Shown here piece after piece: positions 1-6,436 of a stretch of 7,148 nucleotides of DNA. Within the stretch, counting starts at the first letter, position 1. Every line of letters starts with the position of its first letter. The DNA lies in contig DALF01000014.1 of assembly GCA_002499345.1 (NCBI GenBank), forward strand, positions 1 through 7,148, read 5' to 3'. The DNA comes from Euryarchaeota archaeon UBA170 (GTDB taxonomy: Archaea > Thermoplasmatota > Poseidoniia > Poseidoniales > Thalassarchaeaceae). Under the pieces are notes generated by a model. The model did no database searches. It was given only the letters and a program-made list of their open reading frames with translations, and had not been told where the DNA came from. Both the position numbers and the translations under genes were made by a program.

Positions 1-46
1 CCGGTCGGGGCGCCACTCAGTCTCTACAGTTTAGCTTGTGCTAGAA

Positions 47-1231
47 CTAGTTAGGAGCTATCCATGCCTGGAATGAGCAAAGACGCAGAGTACTGCTGTA
101 GTCCCTTTTGATATTGAGGCTGATAGGCGGGGATCCGGCGAGCAGGGGAGGAAGTATGTCAGTGATTCTTCTGTTAGTGGCCTCAATGTCTGACTCTGCT
201 ACTACGGCTCTTCCCCTGATTAGTGAGGGAGAGCTTCTGTCTAGTAACGGGATCAGTTTGGGGAGCATCTCTACAGTCTTGTGAGGAAGGTTGACGATGA
301 CCATATCCCAAGAGCTCCTAACACCAGAGATTTCAGACAGGGTAGAGGCATCAGCAACTCCAGTGATTCTATCCGGGTATATCCTCTCAATAACAACGGG
401 TTCTTCCGGATATTGCCTACCATCCCATCTCCGGAGATTGTCAAATAGCATCTCAACAGCATCTGGGTTCAAATCGGTTGCTAACGCGTCTGAGACTAAA
501 TCATCTTCAGAGATTAGATTGGCCAGAACCGGGCCGACTCCACAAAAGGGATCACAGACCCTTATCGGACTTCCCAGAAGTTGCCTTAGTTCACGTGCTA
601 GGTCTAGTGTCTCTAGTCTCTCGGTCTGAAGCTTAGTTGAGAAATAGGCCTTCGTAGGATCACAGAGTATGGACTTTCCAGACTCTCTGACGAATACTCT
701 CGTATCGTGCCTTCCCAAGGATATTTCTTCAGTAATTATCTCAGAATTGTTCCTTAATGCGATGGGAGATAAATTCCTAATTCTTAGTTCTCCTTGAACT
801 CCTCTGTCCTCCATAACCATCCTTACGTTGGGATGAGATGCCATCTTTGACAATGCTATTTCTTTCCGGAAGGAGGAGATATTCTCCTTGATTCTCACTA
901 TCATGATGTCTCCGATAAACTCGTGATTGGATGGCCAGCTCTCTCCATGCTCTCTTACAATATCCTCACCAATCATCCGTGATAGGTGTGTCCACCAACT
1001 CTCGTTTGGACGTTCGTCTGGTCTTCCTTGTTGAGTAACCTCCTCAAATTCTCTAAAATATGAGGGTAGGGAATGTGGTGCACTGTTTGAAAGAGGAATT
1101 AGTCTATGTTTTCCATCACTATCTGGAATAATCCTCATACCATTGTGTAGTAGGTCATTGTCTTTCAGTAGGACGATTACGTCCTGTACAGACTTGTTTG
1201 GGACTCTGAGATGCCGCATCACGTTCATCAT
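47..1231 (-). CDS. trm5: Trm5-like tRNA (guanine37-N1)-methyltransferase
   Basis: Likely transfers methyl from SAM to N1 of guanine 37, next to the tRNA anticodon, which prevents frameshifting. Residue numbers here count from an upstream GTG at 1255 (402 residues). Residues 13-55 resemble the archaeal D1 tRNA-recognition domain (LRVPNKSVQDVIVLLKDNDL). Residues 112-215 resemble the D2 region, with EFIGDIMIV and a YFSTKLQTER segment whose E212 matches the family's proposed general base. The Rossmann methyltransferase domain follows: DPFCGVGP (235-242), the SAM-binding acid in DLNPD (D261), and NLP (322-324), the family's catalytic Asn/Pro motif. The length suits Trm5. I chose the ATG at 1231 because the D1 homology begins just after it; ATGs at 1228 and 1219 and the GTG at 1255 are alternatives, none with a Shine-Dalgarno. 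DPFCG replaces the more usual D-x-FAG. A Tyw2-like aminocarboxypropyl transferase is related but less likely given NLP. Family confidence is high, exact reaction moderate. Confidence 0.85.
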   Translation of the reverse strand: MMNVMRHLRVPNKSVQDVIVLLKDNDLLHNGMRIIPDSDGKHRLIPLSNSAPHSLPSYFREFEEVTQQGRPDERPNESWWTHLSRMIGEDIVREHGESWPSNHEFIGDIMIVRIKENISSFRKEIALSKMASHPNVRMVMEDRGVQGELRIRNLSPIALRNNSEIITEEISLGRHDTRVFVRESGKSILCDPTKAYFSTKLQTERLETLDLARELRQLLGSPIRVCDPFCGVGPVLANLISEDDLVSDALATDLNPDAVEMLFDNLRRWDGRQYPEEPVVIERIYPDRITGVADASTLSEISGVRSSWDMVIVNLPHKTVEMLPKLIPLLDRSSPSLIRGRAVVAESDIEATNRRITDILPPLLAGSPPISLNIKRDYSSTLRLCSFQAWIAPN

Positions 1232-1256
1232 GGGCAACGGGTCAGCGCGCTTCACA

Positions 1257-2084
1257 ATGACGGCTGTATCGGAGGGGCCGGGGCTCTGGTTAATCGGACT
1301 TGGACCTGGTGATTTAAGCCATATGACGTCTTATGCCTTACAGGTTGCAGGAGCTTGTGATAAGCGATATCTAGAGGGATACACGGCCATTCTTCCAAGC
1401 GATCAAGAAGAAAAGTTGGAAGAGATGGTCGGGGAGTGGGACAGAGTTATGAGAGATGATATCGAAAATCCCGAGGATATACTACAACAGGCGCAGAGTA
1501 GTATGATTGGAATTATGGTAGTGGGGGACCCCATGCAAGCTACCACTCACATTGATCTGAAGATTAGATGTCAAGAATCTAGGATTCCTTTTCATATCGT
1601 TCCTGGTCTTTCGGCAACTAGTCTGGCTGTGTCTCTATCTGGCCTTCAATCGTATCGTTTCGGTAGGCAGGTGACTATTCCCTTCCCATATGGTGACTAT
1701 CTTCCTACTTCTCCATTGGAGATGATACTGACAAATCACTCCAATAAGCTCCACACCCTTGTCCTGTTAGACCTTGATCCGACGGGAATGGGTTTGGAAC
1801 CCCCCGTGCCTATGCTTCCCAAACAGGCATACGATATCCTAGAGTCGATGATGGAGCGACTGGATAAAAGCAATGATATTGAAGTTGCTTCCCTGATTGG
1901 CCCTATTTCTGATTGGAATACCATACTACTCAGCGATATTGGAACGAGTCAACAGATGGTCGTATCAGGGAGTTTTTCTAATATATCAGAAATCAAAGGA
2001 GGAGGGATCCATTGCTTGATCTTGCCGACAGAATTCAGCGGCATGGAGAAAGATGTTTTTGAGCACCTCAAGGCGGATATGTGA
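1257..2084 (+). CDS. dph5: Diphthine synthase (diphthamide biosynthesis methyltransferase)
   Basis: Uses SAM to methylate the modified histidine of archaeal elongation factor 2 during diphthamide synthesis; acts in the cytoplasm. The 275 residues match the Dph5/tetrapyrrole methylase fold: glycine-rich start LWLIGLGPGD (10-19), ENPEDIL (70-76), VVGDPMQATTHIDL (88-101), GLQSYRFG (129-136), VTIPFPYGDYLPTS (139-152) and the very typical HTLVLLDLD (166-174). Family members are usually about 260 residues. The ATG at 1257 is the last start before the conserved glycine loop. An ATG at 1230 or further upstream is possible but would run antisense over the neighbouring trm5, so it is not used. There is no clear Shine-Dalgarno or TATA box. 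It appears to lead an operon with the two downstream genes. One oddity is VPGLS at 115-119, where Dph5 proteins usually carry a His-Gly-Ala-Ser-Ile type sequence; the form here recalls cobalamin-pathway tetrapyrrole methylases. The other motifs still point firmly to Dph5. Confidence 0.92.
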   Translation: MTAVSEGPGLWLIGLGPGDLSHMTSYALQVAGACDKRYLEGYTAILPSDQEEKLEEMVGEWDRVMRDDIENPEDILQQAQSSMIGIMVVGDPMQATTHIDLKIRCQESRIPFHIVPGLSATSLAVSLSGLQSYRFGRQVTIPFPYGDYLPTSPLEMILTNHSNKLHTLVLLDLDPTGMGLEPPVPMLPKQAYDILESMMERLDKSNDIEVASLIGPISDWNTILLSDIGTSQQMVVSGSFSNISEIKGGGIHCLILPTEFSGMEKDVFEHLKADM

Positions 2085-2110
2085 ATTGGTAGAAGGTGTT
2101 CCGGTATCAC

Positions 2111-2116
2111 AGGAGA
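2111..2116 (+). promoter_or_regulatory. Probable ribosome binding site of the 569-residue protein gene
   Basis: AGGAGA lies ten bases before the ATG at 2126 and is complementary to the 3' end of archaeal 16S rRNA. It supports the chosen start and internal translation of a polycistronic message from dph5. The spacing is at the long end of the usual range. Confidence 0.45.
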
Positions 2117-2125
2117 TGATGGAAG

Positions 2126-3835
2126 ATGGCAAAACCTCCGGCAGAAGTTAGATTTCCTGGTGACCGAAACAGGAGGAAAAAGGTCCGAGTCAGGGGCATT
2201 AAGCAGGCCTCGAAAGAAATCCAGAGGCGACTAGAAGCCAACTTGGAGGGGCTATTGGATGACCCGGAGTCGTTCGTCCCTGAGATAACAGGAGAGTTGG
2301 GAAAGATTTCCTTCTTCGGTCACAAAGATAAGATGGCTATGACTCTCAAAGAGATAGAAATTGTCGCTGCTAAGAGAAATGATCATCGTTGGCTCAAGAA
2401 GAGGATGGTGAAGAAGGGAGGAGATGAAGTTTGTAGAGCCCTAGCTGGAAGCCTACTCGCAGCTGGTGAAGAAGATCTGTCCACTGTATCGGTTTTCAAA
2501 CATCCACTGTACGGGACCTCCAGCTACCTACGAAGGGGGAACGGAAAACAGAGTCACCTTGCTGGAATCCAAAACTTCAATCACCCTCGATTGAGGCTTC
2601 TGGTATGGGATGGGCATGCTAAGGCAGGACAGTATTTCTTCTCTTGGGATGGCGGGTTTGTATGCTCGTGCTCTACTCCCGATGCCCCTTCAGATTGGAT
2701 AAGTTGGGTGCTTGATAAGTCGTCTGTTGAGCTCAAGGGGGAGGGTGTTCGATGGACCTCCGGGCTTACAGAAGAAGTCGTAGAAAATGATGAGTTAACT
2801 GAGAGTGGTTGGCTTCTACTGACCTTCCAAGACAGTACAAAGGTGGGTATTTCTCCAGCTTCTCTAGCCAAGACAGAGGTTCCTTTTGCTCAAAGTCTGG
2901 CTATCTCGATGATGCCCCCGAATAAACTAGGTTCGATTTGTGAAGCGCAGTGGATGTGGAGACCCAAGGGATGGCCTGAAGATATGGCACTTCCAGATGA
3001 GGGGATTGAAAGGCTTGGGGAGGTCTTGGACTCGTGGTTAAGGATGTCTTTGGATGACGCGAGACTGTCTGAATCCTGCAGATCGAGTATTCTGAACTCG
3101 ATTGAAGAGGGGTATGTGGTTGGAACTTCGTGGTTCGGTGATGACGACAGAGAAGGATTCCTGGATTGTCTTTCAGGAACAGACGATGAGAAGAGTGCTA
3201 TCTCGGTAATCCTGGATTCTCTTACTAAGGGAATCCATGTGAGGTCGGATGGGGTCGTATTAGACTTGGATACTGAGGTAGTGAGGATGGAGGAGAGTTC
3301 TTGCCACCCTAACTTAGTATCACTTTGGCCTAAGTATGGAAAAACCGTTCTTCAAGGACTGTTTGGACTGAGCGATGAAGCCTCCATAGAGATACTAGAG
3401 AGGCAGTCAAGAAGGAAACAGGGTTTCGGAGCTTTTCTGAGGGAGCTGACGGAATCCTTGGATACGGAGATGAGGCTCAGTAGGTTGCCTTGGGAGAATG
3501 AGGAGCTCCCCGAACCTCTCAGAATGGCCGATAGCTTGGTCAGAAAGGCTGTGGGAGAAGGAGTCTCGTCCACTGTATCTCTAGCGAGGAAGGGGAAGGG
3601 ACTAGACTCCTCGATGGGTTGGGCTTGGTTAGTGGTCCACAACAGGACTGAGTCAGACGCTTGGAGGTTCGATGAGACTGTCAGGGATAAGGGAGGAGAC
3701 TGGGTTCCAGCACTACAAGCACTATGGGACGCCGCGGAAGACTTACTTCTGAATGATATTGAAGAAGCAGAGGAAGACTACACTAACGCGATGAAATGGT
3801 TAGCTGAGTCTAGTGGGGTCTCTGAGTTCTATTGA
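2126..3835 (+). CDS. Tryptophan-rich protein of unknown function, 569 residues, downstream of dph5
   Basis: I do not recognise this protein. It is soluble-looking, with no signal peptide and no membrane segment. The N-terminus is strongly basic (residues 8-36, with RNRRKKVRVRG), which would suit nucleic acid or ribosome contact. Residues 60-110 are charged and probably helical. A Trp/aromatic-rich stretch follows at 150-195 (VWDGHAKAGQYFFSWDGGF), carrying a lone CSC at 180-182. The C-terminal half is acidic and helical, ending in an acidic stretch (DIEEAEEDYTNAMKWLAESS). There are about 20 tryptophans, more than expected for a protein this size, spread over its whole length. I see no Walker, Rossmann, nuclease or zinc-finger motif. 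The start is the ATG preceded by AGGAGA. The gene sits 41 bases after dph5 and 18 bases before the next gene, so co-transcription is likely. The reading frame is long and intact and clearly real. A role connected with translation is only a guess from position and the basic N-terminus. Confidence 0.85.
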   Translation: MAKPPAEVRFPGDRNRRKKVRVRGIKQASKEIQRRLEANLEGLLDDPESFVPEITGELGKISFFGHKDKMAMTLKEIEIVAAKRNDHRWLKKRMVKKGGDEVCRALAGSLLAAGEEDLSTVSVFKHPLYGTSSYLRRGNGKQSHLAGIQNFNHPRLRLLVWDGHAKAGQYFFSWDGGFVCSCSTPDAPSDWISWVLDKSSVELKGEGVRWTSGLTEEVVENDELTESGWLLLTFQDSTKVGISPASLAKTEVPFAQSLAISMMPPNKLGSICEAQWMWRPKGWPEDMALPDEGIERLGEVLDSWLRMSLDDARLSESCRSSILNSIEEGYVVGTSWFGDDDREGFLDCLSGTDDEKSAISVILDSLTKGIHVRSDGVVLDLDTEVVRMEESSCHPNLVSLWPKYGKTVLQGLFGLSDEASIEILERQSRRKQGFGAFLRELTESLDTEMRLSRLPWENEELPEPLRMADSLVRKAVGEGVSSTVSLARKGKGLDSSMGWAWLVVHNRTESDAWRFDETVRDKGGDWVPALQALWDAAEDLLLNDIEEAEEDYTNAMKWLAESSGVSEFY

Positions 3836-3853
3836 AGTATCAGAAAGCGCCCC

Positions 3854-4573
3854 GTGAATATACTTCGTATAGGTCACGCTTATTATGACATCATTCGACG
3901 GCGGTTTATGTCAAGGAATCTGACACCAATAATGCTTGCACTTGGACCGTTGATGCTACTGGGGGCCTTCTCCTCTTGGCCCCTCACTAATGAGGTAGGA
4001 GCGGATGGAGTGAACCTCCTCATGAATGATGCCTCGGTGAACATGGCCGTGGTAGGTGTTCTGGGTATGTCTCTGATGTTCGGTGGGCTGCACCTGCTCT
4101 CGATGGATATGAAGAAGGGTGCGGATAGAATGTCTACACAGCTACTAAACATGGCTGACCTCTTTATTTTCGGAACCTTCGGACTCTTTCTACTAGGCTT
4201 TGGCGGGCAGCTTTCTGTGATTCTGATCACTAACGATACCACCGCAATTTTTGAAAATCAAGATGCTCGAGAAGCGGTGGCACTGGCGATTTTCAATGCT
4301 GGGAGCGGTCTCTGGTCTCTGACGCCAGTAGCATGGGGACTAGCGATGATATGCATGGGACTGGCTCATGTCGGATTGAAGGTCCCTGAGGGGATGACAG
4401 AGGGCGCGTTCTTCATGCTGATGCCGATAGGTCTAGCGAACACCCTTCTACCACTAATTCAAGATGCTGAGCAGGCTGAGTTCCAAATCGTGTTCCCACT
4501 CACCATGGTACTTTACATCGCTCTGGGTGGGTTGATGCTCACTGGTAACATAGACGAGCCTGGTTCTGAATAA
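3854..4573 (+). CDS. Multi-pass membrane protein of unknown function, about six segments
   Basis: I do not recognise the family. The 239-residue product is very hydrophobic, with about six membrane segments near residues 25-43, 63-84, 102-125, 141-175, 184-202 and 210-231. The fourth stretch is long and may be one tilted helix or two short ones. The N-terminus before the first segment is basic (IIRRRFMSR), and the loop after segment two has MDMKKGADR; by the positive-inside rule both would be cytoplasmic. The loop after segment three is acidic (NDTTAIFENQDAREA). Methionine and glycine are frequent, and I see no conserved catalytic or transport motif. The start is a GTG 18 bases after the previous stop; an ATG at 3908 (residue 19) would still keep every segment. 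Neither has a clear Shine-Dalgarno. It is probably the last gene of the dph5 operon. It ends five bases from the stop of the convergent exporter gene. Confidence 0.8.
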   Translation: MNILRIGHAYYDIIRRRFMSRNLTPIMLALGPLMLLGAFSSWPLTNEVGADGVNLLMNDASVNMAVVGVLGMSLMFGGLHLLSMDMKKGADRMSTQLLNMADLFIFGTFGLFLLGFGGQLSVILITNDTTAIFENQDAREAVALAIFNAGSGLWSLTPVAWGLAMICMGLAHVGLKVPEGMTEGAFFMLMPIGLANTLLPLIQDAEQAEFQIVFPLTMVLYIALGGLMLTGNIDEPGSE

Positions 4574-4578
4574 GCCAA

Positions 4579-5178
4579 CTAGTGTGGCAAAGCTATCCAT
4601 ATCGCCACTGCGAAGAGCGATAGCCCCATGACGCGATTCAATACTCTTGCAGACTCCCGAGTACTGAAGGTCCTCCTGAGAACCGTCCCGAAGGCCGCCC
4701 ATGTCATCACTGCGGGGAGCCCGCAGGCGAGGTTCAGCAACACCAACAACACCTTTCCGGAGAATCCGGTGCCGAACAGGGTTCCAAATGACGTCATCAG
4801 GACTAGGAAATGAATCCATGCCTTGCCATTAACTACTTGGATTGTCGCGCCAGTCATGAAGCCCAATCTTTCAGAGGCTTCATCGTTCTGCTCAATAGTA
4901 TCCGAAGTGGCTATCTTGTAAGAAAGGTAGGCGATATACGCGGCACCTACGTATGTTAGTAAATCGAATACGGCCTGGTTTTCCTCGATGAGGTCGGTGG
5001 CGACTGCCACAAATATTCCCAATGTCGACCAGCCGAATGCCATGCCAGAAATCAGGACAAGCGTTCCACGAAAACCGTGTTGTGAGCCGTGAGCGGCACA
5101 AAGAACATTGTTCGGGCCTGGACTGAAGCACATTGGTATGATGAAAGCCAGACTGGCAATTAGCAGTTCAATATCCAT
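4579..5178 (-). CDS. LysE/RhtB-family amino-acid exporter
   Basis: A small inner-membrane exporter of the LysE/RhtB superfamily, which moves amino acids such as lysine, homoserine, threonine or cysteine out of the cell. The 199 residues are normal for the family. The signature is near the N-terminus: SPGPNNVLCAAHGSQHGFRG (19-38) followed by GMAFGW (45-50), then GAAYIAYLSYKIA (78-90) and QVVNGKAWIHFLVL (114-127). The last matches the family's usual Asn-Pro-Lys-Ala segment but with Gly instead of Pro. About six membrane segments are visible, near 3-19, 39-61, 70-88, 108-130, 141-165 and 183-197. I chose the ATG at 5178 because AGGTG lies six bases before it; a GTG at 5187, directly after the upstream stop, would add three residues. 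It is downstream of and apparently coupled to the PLP enzyme gene, suggesting a substrate or product of that enzyme is exported. The actual substrate cannot be read from sequence. Confidence 0.88.
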   Translation of the reverse strand: MDIELLIASLAFIIPMCFSPGPNNVLCAAHGSQHGFRGTLVLISGMAFGWSTLGIFVAVATDLIEENQAVFDLLTYVGAAYIAYLSYKIATSDTIEQNDEASERLGFMTGATIQVVNGKAWIHFLVLMTSFGTLFGTGFSGKVLLVLLNLACGLPAVMTWAAFGTVLRRTFSTRESARVLNRVMGLSLFAVAIWIALPH

Positions 5179-5184
5179 CAAGGA

Positions 5185-5189
5185 CACCT
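5185..5189 (-). promoter_or_regulatory. Shine-Dalgarno of the exporter gene, overlapping the upstream stop codon
   Basis: On the minus strand the order is TAG GTG TCC TTG ATG. AGGTG, formed partly from the stop codon of the PLP enzyme gene, is complementary to the 16S rRNA 3' end and sits six bases before the ATG at 5178. This decides the exporter start and indicates termination-reinitiation coupling. Confidence 0.6.
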
Positions 5190-6393
5190 AGGCTCTAGAC
5201 AGCAGTAGCTCTCTGGCAGACTCCAGTCCCTTCTCTATATCGGACCACAAATCTTCAACCCCCTCGATCCCGATACTCATCCTAACGAAACCCGGTACCA
5301 CCCCTGCCTCATGTCTGACTTCTTCGGGTACAAACATGTGGCTCGAGTTGAAAGGGCATTCCACGAGGCTTTCTACCCCTCCGAGGCTGGTTGCCTCGAA
5401 GATAATATCTAGGGACTTCATGAACTTCAGAGCAGAATCGTCGCCTCCCTTTATGACGAATGCAAGCATACCGCTTCCCCTCGGCATCGTTCTGTTGGCT
5501 ATCTCGAAGTCTGGGTGGCTTTCCAGAGACGTATGTATTACCTTCTCTACCATGTCATGACTCTCCAGTCTCTTTGCAATAAAAGCAGAGTTTGATGCAT
5601 GTATCGGCATCCTTGCATGTAGGGTTCTCATCCCCCTTTCAAGGAGATAGCACATGTGTGGATCCGCGGCCCCGCCGAGGTAAATTTTAGTGTGGAAGAT
5701 TTCAGATATCAATTGCTTCTTTCCAGCTACAAAGCCCGCAGTTAGATCTGCGTGGCCCCCGAGATATTTCGTTCCCGAGTGAATCACAATATCGAAGCCC
5801 ATCTTGATCGGATTGCATGACCAGGGGGACGCGAACGTATTGTCCACTACGGAAACTAATCCATTCTTATTGGCGATCTCGGCAATTGCATTAAGGTCAC
5901 AAACCTTCAATGTAGGGTTTGTCATTGTCTCTGCATAGAGTACCTTGGTGTTGTCCTGAATTGCTTGTTCATAACTTGATGGATCTCTAATGTCGGCCAT
6001 TGTGACTTCGATTCCCATTCTTGGTAGTACCTCAGTTACAAGCGCGTATGTGCCACCATAGCAATCTGGTGTTGCGACGATATGATCCCCAGCGGAAAGT
6101 AGTGTCATCAGAGTGGTAGATATGGCGGCCATACCACTTGCGAATACTTCTGCGTCCTCTGCGCCTTCCAATGAAGCTAGCTTAGCGGAAACTACCTCTG
6201 AATTTACACTTGATATTCTGGAGTAGACTGGTCCGGTGTGATGCAGTCCATCGGCCCAGCCCTTGTACTTCTCATCTGTGAGCCTGTAGGTTGATGTTAA
6301 GAAAATCGGAGTAGTCGCCGAGCCCTCTACCTCGACCATTCCAGAATGTACCGCTTTGGTAGAGAACTCCTTGTCTTTGTCATCGGCATCCAT
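5188..6393 (-). CDS. Cys/Met-metabolism PLP enzyme, cystathionine gamma-synthase/lyase type
   Basis: A pyridoxal-phosphate enzyme of the trans-sulfuration family, cytoplasmic and normally tetrameric. It either joins cysteine to an activated homoserine (gamma-synthase, methionine synthesis) or cleaves cystathionine (gamma-lyase). The 401 residues are full length. Visible motifs in order: FSTKAVHSG (10-18), YSR (57-59) that contacts cofactor phosphate of the partner subunit, FASGMAA (84-90), YGGTY (112-116) with the ring-stacking tyrosine, VVDNTF (182-187) with the aspartate that binds the pyridine nitrogen, SGTKYLGGHAD (206-216) with cofactor lysine K209, SLGGVESL (336-343), and VRMSIGIE (370-377) with substrate-carboxylate arginine R371. 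Methionine gamma-lyases usually have Cys at the second Gly of YGGTY, so that activity is unlikely. Synthase and lyase cannot be separated by eye. The ATG at 6393 places the conserved start ten residues in. The exporter gene follows directly, and a kinase-like gene diverges 43 bases away. Confidence 0.93.
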   Translation of the reverse strand: MDADDKDKEFSTKAVHSGMVEVEGSATTPIFLTSTYRLTDEKYKGWADGLHHTGPVYSRISSVNSEVVSAKLASLEGAEDAEVFASGMAAISTTLMTLLSAGDHIVATPDCYGGTYALVTEVLPRMGIEVTMADIRDPSSYEQAIQDNTKVLYAETMTNPTLKVCDLNAIAEIANKNGLVSVVDNTFASPWSCNPIKMGFDIVIHSGTKYLGGHADLTAGFVAGKKQLISEIFHTKIYLGGAADPHMCYLLERGMRTLHARMPIHASNSAFIAKRLESHDMVEKVIHTSLESHPDFEIANRTMPRGSGMLAFVIKGGDDSALKFMKSLDIIFEATSLGGVESLVECPFNSSHMFVPEEVRHEAGVVPGFVRMSIGIEGVEDLWSDIEKGLESARELLLSRA

Positions 6394-6406
6394 GGCTATG
6401 CGAGAG

Positions 6407-6411
6407 TATAT
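6407..6411 (+). promoter_or_regulatory. Candidate TATA box for the polyprenol kinase-like gene
   Basis: The only TATA-like sequence in the short divergent spacer, TATAT, is centred 28 bases before the ATG at 6437. This is close to the distance expected between an archaeal TATA box and a transcript starting at or just before the start codon, so a leaderless message would fit. Five A/T bases can arise by chance, and no clear BRE element is visible. Confidence 0.35.
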
Positions 6412-6436
6412 CTGGTCATCAACTCTGCGCTTTGTT

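Noticed and set aside
1..46. Possible end of a neighbouring plus-strand gene or an RNA gene at the left edge.
   Set aside because: Stops occur within a few codons in the frames I read, and no tRNA T-arm or other RNA signature is visible. There is too little sequence to support a call.
45..52. Palindrome AACTAGTT over the trm5 stop codon.
   Set aside because: Eight bases with no loop or T-run; expected by chance and too short for a terminator or operator.
602..623. Imperfect repeat of TCTAGTGTC-like units.
   Set aside because: It lies inside trm5 coding sequence and is explained by Leu/Arg/Glu codons; it is too short and imperfect for a repeat element.
1143..1256. N-terminal extension of dph5 to an ATG at 1143.
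   Set aside because: It would run antisense over the conserved D1-coding part of trm5 and add residues unlike any Dph5 start. The family's glycine loop follows the ATG at 1257.
2663..2671. CSC in the 569-residue protein as a zinc-binding or SWIM-type motif.
   Set aside because: A SWIM-type site needs a following Cys-x-His at suitable spacing, which is absent; the next cysteine is about 90 residues away.
3352..3642. Open minus-strand frame inside the 569-residue protein gene.
   Set aside because: Composition is Ser/Pro-rich and typical of a shadow frame, with no motif or start signal.
3883..4242. Open minus-strand frame of 119 codons inside the membrane protein gene.
   Set aside because: It is antisense to hydrophobic coding sequence and has no recognisable domain or ribosome site.
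4454..4819. Open minus-strand frame of 121 codons spanning the convergent junction.
   Set aside because: It overlaps two convincing genes in other frames and reads as an out-of-frame copy of the exporter's coding DNA.
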